NCBI GenBank assembly: GCA_963729165.1
Contig: CAVSMM010000001.1
Coordinates: 62,001 to 126,000 of the forward strand
DNA: 64,000 bases
Reading direction: 5' to 3'
Source of the DNA: JACCZX01 sp963729165
GTDB lineage: Bacteria; Pseudomonadota; Gammaproteobacteria; Burkholderiales; Burkholderiaceae_F
Every line of letters starts with the position of its first letter. Within the stretch, counting starts at the first letter, position 1. The translations under genes were made by a program, and so were the position numbers. Below the pieces are notes generated by a model. It made no database searches, was not told where the DNA came from, and saw only the letters and a program-made list of their open reading frames with translations. Of this stretch, positions 46,658 through 56,706 are shown piece by piece.

Positions 46658-48057
46658 CTACGCCTTCTTGGGACGCGGTCGCATCAATCCCATCAGATAG
46701 CCGGCGACGCGCGCCGGCTGCAGCAGCAGGCTGTATCCGAACGTGTAGACGACCAAACCGCGGACATTGCGACGGATCTTCAAGCCGTGCGCATGGAACA
46801 TCGAGCGCATCACGAAGAAAATCGCCATGTTCATCAGCAGTGCGGCAGGCAGCAACGTTACGGCGAACGGCCCCATCAAAAGGTTGCTGCTATATAGGAC
46901 TGCGAGGATGACACCCGGAACGAACGCGAGCGTGAACGCCAGATCGGTCCACGGGAACAGCAGGTGCCAGACGACGAACAGCATCGATTTGCGCCTGGCC
47001 AGCTCGGACGGCATCTCGCGTAGCGCGCGCAGCGTTGTACGCGCGTGCCGCAGGCGCTGTTTAACAAACGAGCCGACGTCGGCCGGAACGATGACAAAGC
47101 AGCACGCGTCTTCGGCGAAGCCGATACGCCAACCACGCTGCAGCATGTCCCACGTCAGCAGGACGTCTTCCGCAACGTCCGAACGCCAGCCGCCCACTTC
47201 ATTGACGGCCGCACGGTCGTAGATCGTGAAGGCCGCTTCGGCGACAACAGTTCCCTGATAACGCGACTGCATGCGTTTCATCGACGCGAGCCCATGGAAG
47301 TAATCCCATTCCTGGGCGCGCGTGAGCCAGTTGTCGCGCGAGTTGCGAACCAGCACGCAGCCAGCGATCGCTCGGACATCTTTCTCAGATGCGACGTAGC
47401 GCTCGACCATGCTCCAAAGAGCATCGCCGAACAGAATCGCGTCGGCGTCGAGCGTGACAATCAGATCGTGCTGCGCGGTTTCGAGCGCACGGTTAAGCGC
47501 TGCCGCTTTTCCGCGACCTTTGCTCTGGCGCAACACCTTGATCCAGCGGTAACCCATGCCGCGCACGATGTGCGCTGTGTGATCGGTCGAGGCGTCATCG
47601 ATCAGAATGACCTCGAAGGGTCCCGGATATTCCTGCCGACGGATGCTTTCAATCGTTTCGGCAATCGATTGTCCCTGGCCGCGCACGTACATCAGCACCG
47701 AAAGCGCTGGGTATTTGGCGAGCGCGCGGCGCGGCGGTCGGCGGTCCGTCAATAAGCTGATAACGACAAACATGTTGATCAGACTCGGCATCAGTCCGAG
47801 GCCGCCGATGAAGAAGATCGCGGCTGCCAGCCCAACTGCATCGGCCAGCGCATCAAACCAGAATGACGAGGCCCACAGGGTGAAGGCAAACCAAAGCACT
47901 GGACGAGCGGCGACGGCAATAGCTGCAGCCGCTGCCAGGGCTCGGCGTTGCGCAGACGTGGCAGGTCAAACAACCGCGCGCGGGGGCGCGTTTCTGCGGC
48001 GGCGGCTTTAACCGACGGCAGTGCGGCTTTAGAAGGACGGGGCGCTGGACTCGACAT
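46658..48057 (-). CDS. Membrane glycosyltransferase, family 2, probably frameshifted near start
   Basis: Core of 413 residues with DDAS in PFEVILIDDASTDHTAHIVR, DAD in DLIVTLDADAILFGDALWSM, ED in DVAEDVLLTWDMLQRGWRIG and a Q/RxRHAR-type motif KQRLRHARTTLRALREM. Two N-terminal and three to four C-terminal helices. In its own frame a stop precedes PATSAQRRALAAAAAIAVAA with no ATG. An ATG at 48057 in another frame gives MSSPAPRPSKAALPSVKAAA and RARLFDLPRLRNAEPWQRL. A one-base shift near 47930 would join them. Family members make N-acetylglucosamine or other beta-linked polysaccharides; product unknown. Confidence 0.82.
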
Positions 48058-48344
48058 TCCGCTTTCTACCGTTACCCAGGCATAAGGCACGCCTTGAAAA
48101 GCGGCGGGGAATATGTCAACTACAGGCGTTGGCCGTGCCGCTGACAGACGCGGGCAGCCGAATGGCGTAGCTTGCCAGTCCGCAGCTCGGCGATCCCTCC
48201 TCAGAGCGGCCGGACGAACAGGGCGGGATCGAGGCCGTTGGACCGAGCCGGAAATCTGCAACTTTCTTGCGGTTATTGAGCAGGCCAGATGCCGGCCGCA
48301 CTCACCTTAAGAGTTTTCGTCATTCGGCTGACAAGAGTCGACCT
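48058..48344. other. 287-bp region between glycosyltransferase and dehydrogenase
   Basis: Contains the start region of the minus-strand glycosyltransferase. I see no gene, RNA or repeat in it. Confidence 0.35.
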
Positions 48345-49313
48345 TCAGAACCAGCTGGATTTGTCCACCACGTTTCGCAGCGGCTCCCCGGAAGCAAACC
48401 GGCGACAGTTGTCGGAGAGAATGTCGTAACGCCGCTCGTCGAGATAGGGGCCGTAGCCAGCCGTGTGCGGCGTGATCAGCACACCTGGAGTGGTCCACAG
48501 CGGGTGATCCGCAGGCAACGGCTCCTGCTCGAAAACATCGAGCGCTGCACCCGCGATCTCGCCAGCGTCCAGCGCAGCGACCAGGTCGTCGAGGCGTGTC
48601 GTCATGCCACGCCCGATATTGATAAGGAATGCGCTGCGCTTCATCAGCTGAAACCTGGCGCGATTCATCAGACCTTCAGTGGAGGGCGTATGCGGAATCG
48701 TCAGCACAACGAAATCCGCGCGTGGTAACAGCGAGTCGAGCGCGGTCGGTTGATGCAACTCTGCGACACCCGGTGGCGCGTCACGGCGCCGCGCATCGAC
48801 TCCGATGACATTCATTCCAAAAGCAGCGGCGAGGCGCGCAGTCTCGGCACCGATGCCCCCCACTCCAACGATCAGCATGCTGGCCTCGGGCAGGTGGATA
48901 ACGCCGGTGTCATGCGGTGCCGGGCGCCACTCGCGCTGCAGTTGTTGCGGCAGATACCGGTGCAGGCCTCGCGCGAAAGCGAGAACAAACGCCATCACGT
49001 GTGCGCCGATGTGGTCATTGAAAATCTCGCGGAAATTCGTCACTACGGCGGGGTGGGCGATCAGTTCGGGGTAGTACCAGCCGGCTGGCGGGGCTGCCTG
49101 CGGTGCCTGAATCCAGCGCAGCTTCTCAGCTACTCGCAGCAGAGAGGGAGACACCGTGCCGAACGCCGCGTCCGCACGCGCCACAGCTGCGGCGGCTGCG
49201 CTCTCACTCTCGGCAACGATCACCGACAGCTCGGGTTGGGCAGCTGCCAACCGTTGCGCCCACTCGCGCGTAGTAGATGTCTGCGGCGGCAGCATCAGCA
49301 GAGTCGTTGTCAT
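48345..49313 (-). CDS. D-isomer-specific 2-hydroxyacid dehydrogenase
   Basis: 322 residues. NAD-binding GxGxxG in MLIVGVGGIGAETARLAAAF, catalytic Arg in FLINIGRGMTTRLDDLV, Glu in ALDVFEQEPLPADHPLW, His in PGVLITPHTAGYGPYLDERR. Reduces or oxidises D-2-hydroxyacids with NAD(P)H. The substrate region (FREIFNDHIGAHVMAFVLAF) matches GhrA/GyaR-like glyoxylate or hydroxypyruvate reductases, but specificity is not certain. Confidence 0.9.
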   Translation of the reverse strand: MTTTLLMLPPQTSTTREWAQRLAAAQPELSVIVAESESAAAAAVARADAAFGTVSPSLLRVAEKLRWIQAPQAAPPAGWYYPELIAHPAVVTNFREIFNDHIGAHVMAFVLAFARGLHRYLPQQLQREWRPAPHDTGVIHLPEASMLIVGVGGIGAETARLAAAFGMNVIGVDARRRDAPPGVAELHQPTALDSLLPRADFVVLTIPHTPSTEGLMNRARFQLMKRSAFLINIGRGMTTRLDDLVAALDAGEIAGAALDVFEQEPLPADHPLWTTPGVLITPHTAGYGPYLDERRYDILSDNCRRFASGEPLRNVVDKSSWF

Positions 49314-49472
49314 TGTGTTGAACGTGCCTCGTGCAATTTAGATCGAGTACGGCGTGAACAACATAGCCGGGCAGCGTGACACGCAGCGCGAACTATGATC
49401 GTAAGCTCCGAGCCGTTTACTTCACGCTGAATCGGCGAAAGCGGGAACGCCCATGTTCTGTGGTACCGACGC

Positions 49473-49919
49473 ATGCTGATCGTAATCGTAGCGAGTCTGA
49501 TTCTTGTTGCGCTCACCACGCTGATTCACTACGAAGTCTTGCGCGGCCTGCATGTCTTGCTGCCGCAACTCCGCATTCCTGCGCGCACCAAACTATTGGC
49601 GGTGATCTTCGGAACGTCCCTCGCCCACGCAGTGGAGATCGCGCTGTACGCCGTCTTCCTGTTCGCGCTGATTCATTACGTTGACGTGGGTGACCTCAGT
49701 GGTGCAAGAACTACGACCTTTCTAGAGTGCCTCTACTTCTCAGCGGAGACGTACACGTCACTAGGCCTCGGCGACATAGCGCCGTTAGGTCCCGTGCGGT
49801 TGCTGGCCGGGGTCGAAGCACTGAACGGCCTGCTGATGATCGCCTGGTCCGCATCCTTCACTTATCTGTCGATGGAAAAATTCTGGTCTCCGAACGCACG
49901 CCAGCAGCGCAATCGATAA
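49473..49919 (+). CDS. Two-pore-segment ion channel-like protein
   Basis: 148 residues. Helices at about 1-20, 43-68 and 107-128, with a pore helix between. The filter-like sequence TSLGLGD (residues 95-101) matches the potassium-channel T-x-G-[YFL]-G-D pattern, with Leu at the Tyr position. The reading ECLYFSAETYTSLGLGDIAP is typical of the bacterial Ion_trans_2 group. Such proteins are mostly unstudied potassium-channel relatives. A short product without an obvious RCK domain. Confidence 0.82.
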   Translation: MLIVIVASLILVALTTLIHYEVLRGLHVLLPQLRIPARTKLLAVIFGTSLAHAVEIALYAVFLFALIHYVDVGDLSGARTTTFLECLYFSAETYTSLGLGDIAPLGPVRLLAGVEALNGLLMIAWSASFTYLSMEKFWSPNARQQRNR

Positions 49920-50005
49920 GTGAGTCCGATCGTCGTCGCGTCGTGACTATTGCCCTCGGCGCCAGACGCAAGCGATCTTCAAGCAGCTGCAGCGCTGCGT
50001 CGCGC

Positions 50006-51799
50006 TCAACGAGTTCCATTGCGCGGCGCCGACTTCCGATTTTCCTGGGCAACCCAGTCTCGCACCTGCGTCCCGAGCACGCTCAGCGGTAACGCGCCAT
50101 CAATCAGCAACACCCGATGGAACTTCTTGACATCGAATCTCGAACCGAGCGCTCTCTCGGCTTCGCGCCGAAGCTTGCTGATCTCCAATTGCCCGATCTT
50201 GTAGCCGAGTGCCTGGCCCGGACTGACGATGTAGCGCTCGACTTCCGCCACCACATCGCTCTCGGCAATCGATGAATTGGCGAGCATGTAATCGATCGCC
50301 TGCTGCCGCGTCCAACCTCTGGTGTGCAGACCCGTGTCGACGACCAGCCGCATTGCGCGCAACTGCTCATCAGCCAAGCGGCCGTACCACTGATACGGAT
50401 CCGTGAAGACGCCCAGCTCCTTGCCGATACTCTCGGCGTAAAGCGCCCAGCCTTCCGAGTAAGCGACGTAGAAGGTGCCGAACCGGCGAAACTTCGGTAG
50501 CGATTCCACCTCCTGTGCAATCGAGTTCTGAAAATGGTGACCGGGCGACGCCTCGTGCAGCGACAGCGTCTCCATGCCGAAGATCGGCTGGGCCTTCAGG
50601 TTGAATGTGTTGATGTAGAAGATACCGGGACGCGAGCCGTCAGCCGACGGCTCAACGTATGAAGCACCGGCTGCACTCGCCGCGCGGAACGCTTCCACCT
50701 CGCGCACTTCGTAGTCGGCTTTTGGTGAGATATCAAAAAGCTTTGGCAACAGCGCGTTGATCCTCTTCTGCAATTCCCGATACCCGGCAATCAAGTCTTC
50801 CGGCTTGGTGTAGTAGTAGCGTGGGTCACTGTTGAGATGCGCGAAGAAAGCCTGAAGGTCGCCATCGAACTTCACTTCGCGGCGCACCTGGTCCATCTCG
50901 TTCAGGATCCGCTCCACTTCACGCCGGCCCAGCGCATGAATGGCGTCGGGTAACAACGCGGTGGTGGTGCTGCGCTTCACGCGATACGCGTACCAGGCCT
51001 TGCCGTTGGGCAGCGCCGACCACGCAGTGGTCTTGCGCGCCTTCGGAATGTACTGGTCACGCAGGAAGTCATGCATACGCTGATAGGCCGGTCCGACTTG
51101 ATCTTGAATCAACGTACGAAGCGCGGCACCGATGCGCTCACGGTCTGCAGCGGAAACCGCGTCGGGGAAGTTTTTGGCCGGCCCCCAGAACACGCTCTGT
51201 TCGGGATCGGTCACCGCCAGCGCAGCAAGCTGCGGCAGCACCTTTTCCATCACGAGCATCGGCTGTGTCACGCCGTTTACGAGGCCGACCCGCATGTTGC
51301 CGGTGATGCCGTCGAGGATCGGCACCGCATCGCTGAGCCGCTTGTGCCAGTCGTCGTAGTCCTTCGTGGTGCGGAACGGCTGAATCGATCCGCCAGAACC
51401 CATTTGCGCGAGAAAGCTGGGCAGGCCGCCCAGCTGGTCGACCGGCTGCATCCAGTCCGGAAAGCGCAGCCCTTCCAGCGCCTCCTCCAGCTCGAGCTTC
51501 AGGATGTCGTAGGACAAGCGATCCTGCCCTGACAGCGCAGTGCGATTGAAGCCCTTGAGCTCTCTTAGCTGTCGCTCAATGAAGCGTCGGTTGTCTGCGC
51601 GCCACGCGGCGGTGGTGAAGTCGACAATGCGGTCGTTGTATCGAGGGTCTCCAATCGACGTTGCCAATAGCGGCTGGCGCACCAGCGTCTCTTCCCAGAC
51701 AGCATCCAACCACGCGTTGAACCGCTCGGACTCACGCGGCTTCGCGACCGCGGTCGAAGCGGCCAACAGCATCAGGACAATCGCGAGCAGTCGTCGCAC
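50006..51799 (-). CDS. DUF885-family secreted protein
   Basis: 597 residues. Signal peptide MRRLLAIVLMLLAASTAVAK. The family motif HEASPGHHF lies in METLSLHEASPGHHFQNSIA (a HExxxGH zinc site), and SEGWALYAESIGKELGVFTD holds the downstream Glu. DUF885 proteins are predicted zinc peptidases of the periplasm. Single gene, convergent with the channel gene. Confidence 0.9.
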   Translation of the reverse strand: MRRLLAIVLMLLAASTAVAKPRESERFNAWLDAVWEETLVRQPLLATSIGDPRYNDRIVDFTTAAWRADNRRFIERQLRELKGFNRTALSGQDRLSYDILKLELEEALEGLRFPDWMQPVDQLGGLPSFLAQMGSGGSIQPFRTTKDYDDWHKRLSDAVPILDGITGNMRVGLVNGVTQPMLVMEKVLPQLAALAVTDPEQSVFWGPAKNFPDAVSAADRERIGAALRTLIQDQVGPAYQRMHDFLRDQYIPKARKTTAWSALPNGKAWYAYRVKRSTTTALLPDAIHALGRREVERILNEMDQVRREVKFDGDLQAFFAHLNSDPRYYYTKPEDLIAGYRELQKRINALLPKLFDISPKADYEVREVEAFRAASAAGASYVEPSADGSRPGIFYINTFNLKAQPIFGMETLSLHEASPGHHFQNSIAQEVESLPKFRRFGTFYVAYSEGWALYAESIGKELGVFTDPYQWYGRLADEQLRAMRLVVDTGLHTRGWTRQQAIDYMLANSSIAESDVVAEVERYIVSPGQALGYKIGQLEISKLRREAERALGSRFDVKKFHRVLLIDGALPLSVLGTQVRDWVAQENRKSAPRNGTR

Positions 51800-51951
51800 G
51801 GCGGCGATTCGAGGGACAGGGATGGTCAGCGGATGCTATCCCAGCGCCTGCGCTCATTGCCACTGCACGCTGGACAGGTGGCTGGAACAGCACTTAAGGT
51901 TCGCAACACTAGAGCAAATAACAAAACCAGCTTCACCACCAGGAGACAAAT

Positions 51952-53005
51952 ATGGAAGACAACAAGGTCACTGATTCCCGGCGCGATTTTCTGAAAGTAT
52001 CTGCGGGTACTGGTTTGGCAGCACTTGGCAGCGTCGTCAGCGCGCAATCGTTCGACTTCAAGCCCAACCAGCGTTATCCGGATCCCTCGGTGCAGATTCT
52101 CGATCCCAGCTTCAGCAAGTACCGCATCTACAGCAGCAGCGTCGAGCAGCTCGGCAGCGGCATGCGCTGGGCCGAAGGACCGGTGTGGTTCGGCGATGGA
52201 CGCTATCTGTTGCTCAGTGATATTCCAAACAATCGCATCATGCGTTACGACGAAGCTGCCGGCACGTTTTCGGTTTTTCGCCATCCGGCCAATTTTTCGA
52301 ATGGCCTGGCGCGCGACCGCCAGGGACGGTTGCTGGCATGCGAGCACCTGACACGCAGCGTGACGCGCACCGAGTACGACGGCAGGATCACCGTACTGGC
52401 GGACAAGTTCGACGGCAAGCGATTGAATTCGCCGAACGACATCGTCTGCAAATCCGACGGCTCGATCTGGTTCACCGATCCGCCATTTGGCATCGGAGGC
52501 AACTGGGAAGGCGACAAGGCGACGCCCGGAGTTGCCGCATTCGGTCTATCGCATCGCACCCGATGGCAAGCTCACGCTCGTGACGGCCGAGTTGGCCGGC
52601 CCCAATGGCATTGCGTTCTCGCCCGACGAGAAAAAGCTGTACGTCGTCGAAGGACGTGCACAGCCGAATCGCCTGATCTGGAGCTACGACGTCGCTGCCA
52701 ACGGCGGCGTGTCGAACAAAACTAAAGTGGTCGACGCCAACGGTCCCGGCGCAATCGACGGCATCAAGGTCGATATGGACGGCAACCTATGGTGCGGCTG
52801 GGGCTGGAGCGGCGCCGCAGGGGCAACCTCCGCAGACCTGGATGGTGTGATGGTGTTCAACCCGCAGGGCAAAGCGATCGGTTTTATCCGCTTGCCAGAG
52901 CGCTGCGCGAATCTCGCTTTCGGCGGCGCCAAGAAGAATCGCCTGTACATGGCGAGTTGCCATTCGCTTTACGCGCTTTACGTCGAAGCACACGGCGCCG
53001 CCTAA
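51952..53005 (+). CDS. SMP-30/gluconolactonase-family protein, Tat-exported, frameshifted
   Basis: About 351 residues; AGGAG before the ATG. Canonical twin-arginine signal (SRRDFLKVSAGTGLAALGSV). Beta-propeller blocks include LGSGMRWAEGPVWFGDGRYL, NSPNDIVCKSDGSIWFTDPP (Asn-Asp metal ligands) and ELAGPNGIAFSPDEKKLYVV. At about 52527 the frame shifts by one base: ATP then ELPHSVYRIAPDGKLTLVTA. The metal-ligand Asp is in VDMDGNLWCGWGW. Family enzymes hydrolyse sugar lactones with Ca or Zn; exported substrate not known. Confidence 0.87.
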
Positions 53006-53077
53006 CGGAACTGCATCCGAGCGGCCGGTGGTGATACGGGCATCGCGACACGATCGCGGTGCGTTTACCATCGGCCA

Positions 53078-53599
53078 ATGGACGGTCAAACGTGGGCGGC
53101 TTGGGTGCAGGCCGTCGGCTCAATCCTCGCCATCGTTGCCGCCTTGTTCATTTCTTACCTGCTGCACAGGTCCACGCTCACAGCCCTGCAGGCACAACGC
53201 CGCGATGCGAACATCAACAAGCTGGCCGTGCTGTTCGCGCTCGCGGAAAAAGCGCGCACGCTGATCGAAAAGGCGAACACCGGAGTACAAGACGGGTTTG
53301 CGAGTGTCGGCTCGCGCGAGCGCGAATTCGACTCGAACGATCTGCGCGGGCTGCACGAAGCATTTGCCAATGTTGTACTGCATGAGCTTCCGACCGGCAA
53401 CACCGTCTTCGCTGTCCTCCGCTTGAAGGAAGTCACGCGGCAAATGCCCGTCTTGATGCAGCAGGCCGCTGACGATCGTGCCGAGTACGGCGGAGTCAGC
53501 CCGATCACCTGCGTCGATTCCGAAGATCTCAGGCAGGCGACGAATTGGGCGTACATCAAGCTCCGCGAGGAATGCGCAGCGGCCGAGCAATCGCTTTAG
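53078..53599 (+). CDS. Hypothetical protein with one membrane helix
   Basis: 173 residues. N-terminal helix in WVQAVGSILAIVAALFISYL, then a helical domain (NKLAVLFALAEKARTLIEKA and LHEAFANVVLHELPTGNTVF). The design (short external end, one helix, cytoplasmic coil) is common in small bacterial proteins of unknown role. No family recognised. Confidence 0.65.
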   Translation: MDGQTWAAWVQAVGSILAIVAALFISYLLHRSTLTALQAQRRDANINKLAVLFALAEKARTLIEKANTGVQDGFASVGSREREFDSNDLRGLHEAFANVVLHELPTGNTVFAVLRLKEVTRQMPVLMQQAADDRAEYGGVSPITCVDSEDLRQATNWAYIKLREECAAAEQSL

Positions 53600-53606
53600 C
53601 TTCTAC

Positions 53607-54485
53607 ATGCCCCTGGCGAGCGCGCACTCGAATAGGCTGATCGCACTGTGCCTTCTTCTTGTATGGCTGCCTGCGTGCTTGGCACAGCCCGGCACGAGCG
53701 CTGCCCGTTGCGGCGAAGTCATCACGATTGATACGCACGACCGCAGCACAACGCGCTATTCGCTCGCGCACCCCGCGTCGACGAGCTTGCAGAGCCAGCC
53801 TATCGCGCTGGTCTTACTCGCGGGCGGCAGCGGCTACGTCAATCTCGACGATGCAGGATGTGCAAGATCGTTGAGAGGCAATTCGCTGGTGCAGTCGATA
53901 TCGCTTTTTCGTGCAGCGGGGTTCTTCACGGCATTGATCGATGCTCCGTCAACTCATCATGGCGTCGATGGATTGGAAGGCTTCCGCACGCACGCGAAGC
54001 ACGCCGAAGACCTCGGCAAAGCCATCGCTGACATTCAGGCGCGAACGAAGGGAAGCGTCTGGCTCGCGGGCACGAGCCGCGGTGCAATTTCTGCGGTCAA
54101 CGCGGCGTCACGACTTACGGGAGCGGACGCGCCCGCGGGTGTCGTGCTCACCTCGCCGGTCACTGCCGGCCAGAGCGGTGCACGAAAGCCGTGGGTGGGG
54201 CAATCCGTATTCGATCTGAAGCTCGAAGCAATCACAGTCCCGCTGCTGGTCGTCGGCCACACGGCAGACAACTGCATCCGGTCACCGGCAAAGCTGATGG
54301 GCAATATCACCGCGCGAACCAGCAGCGATCGTGAACAGGTCGTGACGGTGACCGGCGGGCCCGGCGGTGCTACAGGAGAGTCATTGACCGATGCCTGCGA
54401 GGGCCGATCGCCCCATGGCTTTACCGGCCAGGAAGCTGAAGTGGCCGCGGGCATCGCACGCTTTGTGCTTGGGGGAAAGTACTAG
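53607..54485 (+). CDS. Secreted alpha/beta hydrolase-like protein
   Basis: 292 residues from ATG 53607. Signal peptide LIALCLLLVWLPACLAQPGT. An alpha/beta fold with nucleophile elbow GTSRGAIS (in GSVWLAGTSRGAISAVNAAS), acid/base region VPLLVVGHTADNCIRSPAKL and a C-terminal SPHGFTGQEAEVAAGIARFV with His. Several Cys suggest disulfides. Substrate unknown; most like periplasmic hydrolases of unknown specificity. Confidence 0.78.
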   Translation: MPLASAHSNRLIALCLLLVWLPACLAQPGTSAARCGEVITIDTHDRSTTRYSLAHPASTSLQSQPIALVLLAGGSGYVNLDDAGCARSLRGNSLVQSISLFRAAGFFTALIDAPSTHHGVDGLEGFRTHAKHAEDLGKAIADIQARTKGSVWLAGTSRGAISAVNAASRLTGADAPAGVVLTSPVTAGQSGARKPWVGQSVFDLKLEAITVPLLVVGHTADNCIRSPAKLMGNITARTSSDREQVVTVTGGPGGATGESLTDACEGRSPHGFTGQEAEVAAGIARFVLGGKY

Positions 54486-54595
54486 GCGGCGGAAGCCCGC
54501 GCTGCCGCGATAACCTTTTTATTCTGACGAGCGCGTAGATGTGCCGCGGCCCTAAGAGAAATAAGAATCGTAGAACCACCGAACAGGAGACCCCT

Positions 54596-55285
54596 ATGAA
54601 CAAAGCAATCCGAAACACGTTGTTGTTTGGCGCTGGCGCATGGGCACTCGTCAGCTGCTCAACCATGCAGTCACCGCAGCCGAGTCCTAAGGACATGACA
54701 TTTTTCATTACCAGCGCCGGTGTCGGAAGGGGAGCGGACCTGGGTGGAATCGAGGGTGCGGACCAGCATTGTCAGTCTCTTGCGAAGGCCGCCGGCGCGG
54801 GTAACCGCACTTGGCGCGCTTATTTGAGCACGCAAGGCACGGCGCTGAACGACCCGAAGGTCGTGCACGCACGCGACCGCATCGGAGCGGGACCGTGGCA
54901 CAACGCGAAGGGTGTGATGATCGCAAGCAGCGTCGAAGAGCTGCATTCTGCAAAGAACAACGTCAACAAGGACACCGCGCTCGACGAAAAGGGCCAGCCT
55001 GTGAACGACCGCTCGATGAAGCCCAGCAAGCACGACATCCTGACCGGTTCGCGAGAGGATGGCACGGCTTTTCCCGGGACTCCGTTTGCTGACATGACCT
55101 GCGGCAATTGGACCAAGAACGGGACCGACGGGGCCGCTATGACGGGCCATTTCGATCGCGCCGGTCCAATCGACCATGCCTGGGCAACGTCATGGAACTC
55201 CTCGCATCCCACGCGCGGGTGCGGCCAAGAGCAGGTGCGCCCCACCGGCGGCGATGGCTTGTTTTACTGCTTCGCAGTGAAGTAG
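54596..55285 (+). CDS. Lectin/endostatin-like lipoprotein
   Basis: 229 residues, GGAG upstream of the ATG. Lipobox in AWALVSCSTM. The mature domain begins TFFITSAGVGRGADLGGIEG, then ADQHCQSLAKAAGAGNRTWR and AYLSTQGTALNDPKVVHARD. The end, PTRGCGQEQVRPTGGDGLFY then CFAVK, carries the final Cys. The arrangement of ADxxCQ, RTWRAYLS and GxGLFYCF is that of bacterial proteins described as lectin-like with an endostatin/C-type fold. Extracytoplasmic; ligand unknown. Confidence 0.8.
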   Translation: MNKAIRNTLLFGAGAWALVSCSTMQSPQPSPKDMTFFITSAGVGRGADLGGIEGADQHCQSLAKAAGAGNRTWRAYLSTQGTALNDPKVVHARDRIGAGPWHNAKGVMIASSVEELHSAKNNVNKDTALDEKGQPVNDRSMKPSKHDILTGSREDGTAFPGTPFADMTCGNWTKNGTDGAAMTGHFDRAGPIDHAWATSWNSSHPTRGCGQEQVRPTGGDGLFYCFAVK

Positions 55286-55355
55286 ACAGTCGACTTTCGC
55301 CTCGCGAGGGAGCAGCATCGCTCCCTCATTTCCTCGCACGAAAGGAGAACTCGAA

Positions 55356-55946
55356 ATGGCCAAGCCGGTCTCCATTCATCCGCAGGTCGATCAAGGGAGT
55401 AAGCCCGCCGCCTCCGGTTTCACTGGGGGTACTTTGTCGTGTCATTGCTCCGATAAAAAGGTGACGGTGTCGATTGGCGGCCAAGTGGCGCACAACCACG
55501 TGTGCGGCTGCACCAAGTGCTGGAAGCCGGCCGGCTCAGTGTTCTCGCAAGTTGCAGTTATCCCGCGCGACAAAGTCAATGTCACGGCCAATCAGGACAA
55601 GCTAAAAGTGGTGGATGAGACCGCGACGATCAAGCGTCACGCATGTAAAGAGTGCGGCGTGCACATGTTTGGGCGCATCGAAAACAAGAATCATCCGTTC
55701 TTCGGCCTGGACTTCATTCACACCGAGCTATCGCGCGATAGCGGGTGGGCCCCGCCGGAGTTCGCCGCATTCGTCTCGTCGATCATCGAGTCGGGGTTCG
55801 ATCCGGCCGGCATGGGTGCGGTTCGATCCCGGCTGAAGGAACTGAAGCTCGAGCCGTATGACTGTCTGTCGCCAACGCTGATGGACGTCATTGCAACGCA
55901 TACTGCGAAAGCATCAGGGGCACTCGGCCGCTCGGCGAGTGCTTAG
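55356..55946 (+). CDS. gfa: S-(hydroxymethyl)glutathione synthase (Gfa)
   Basis: 196 residues. Zinc ligands in TLSCHCSDKKVTV, CGCTKCWKP and HACKECGVHMFG, and the N-terminal pattern IHPQVDQGSKPAASGFTGGT typical of Gfa. The enzyme or glutathione carrier condenses formaldehyde with glutathione for detoxification. The usual neighbours (glutathione-dependent formaldehyde dehydrogenase and S-formylglutathione hydrolase) are not adjacent here. Confidence 0.92.
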   Translation: MAKPVSIHPQVDQGSKPAASGFTGGTLSCHCSDKKVTVSIGGQVAHNHVCGCTKCWKPAGSVFSQVAVIPRDKVNVTANQDKLKVVDETATIKRHACKECGVHMFGRIENKNHPFFGLDFIHTELSRDSGWAPPEFAAFVSSIIESGFDPAGMGAVRSRLKELKLEPYDCLSPTLMDVIATHTAKASGALGRSASA

Positions 55947-55970
55947 AAATTCGCCCGACCTATCAGGTTG

Positions 55971-56177
55971 TTAACACTCAATGGCGCGGTGAAAAGTGCC
56001 CTGTCTTGATTCTTGCCTGTGATACGACTCAGGACATCTCTCGGCCGCAACGCTTTCCTTCGGTACGGCACTGGCACCTGCCATCAGGGAAGGGTTCTGT
56101 GAGATTTCGCCCTGAGTCGCGCATGCGGCTAGCAAGAGGGTGCTCGTTGCAAGTAACAGGAACCGGCTATTTTTCAT
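55971..56177 (-). CDS. Short lipoprotein
   Basis: 68 residues. MKNSRFLLLATSTLLLAACA gives a lipobox LLAAC at residue 19. The mature part GEISQNPSLMAGASAVPKES ends in a Cys. No family recognised; an alternative reading of the 3' end in another frame is equally long, so the C terminus may be altered by an indel. Confidence 0.5.
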   Translation of the reverse strand: MKNSRFLLLATSTLLLAACATQGEISQNPSLMAGASAVPKESVAAERCPESYHRQESRQGTFHRAIEC

Positions 56178-56253
56178 ATCTGCAATGAGCCGCGTGTGGC
56201 AACACCCGGTGCCACCAACGCGGCTCTCTCTCCGTGCTCAAGATATCGCTGAA

Positions 56254-56505
56254 TCACGCAGCGCGTTTCATTGCCCTGACATTGGTATTGGCGGCGGTGC
56301 GCGGCCGATACGACTTCCCGTCCAAACGCCGCACTCGGTTCTTTTCGTGACACAGATAACGGGGGCCCATCGCTTCCTGCAGCTCCTTGGCGCGTTGCTG
56401 AATGCGAGCAAGCTGTTCCGCATGTGTGGCAACTTTTACAAGCTCCACCTGCGCCGGCGTTATCCAATCATGGATTTCGGCACTCATACTGGGTCTGAAT
56501 AGCAT
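56254..56505 (-). CDS. Hypothetical protein
   Basis: 83 residues from the ATG at 56505, with AGGAG nine bases upstream. Contains EIHDWITPAQVELVKVATHA and LQEAMGPRYLCHEKNRVRRL. Helical and basic at its end; no family recognised. Confidence 0.55.
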   Translation of the reverse strand: MLFRPSMSAEIHDWITPAQVELVKVATHAEQLARIQQRAKELQEAMGPRYLCHEKNRVRRLDGKSYRPRTAANTNVRAMKRAA

Positions 56506-56706
56506 TGGTAACTCTCCTTGGTTTGTAATGCTGCAAGCTCAACACACGTCCCCCGCAGTGACAATCAGGAACAGTGCCAACCCTCCCCGCCGCCACCTAC
56601 CGTTTGTCGGGTACGGAAGGGTCGTGCTAAATCCACAGCTCGATAAGGCAGTGCTTACTCGCAGGCCCAACAGCGCCGGCATTTCGAACGCGCGGACGTA
56701 GCGCTG

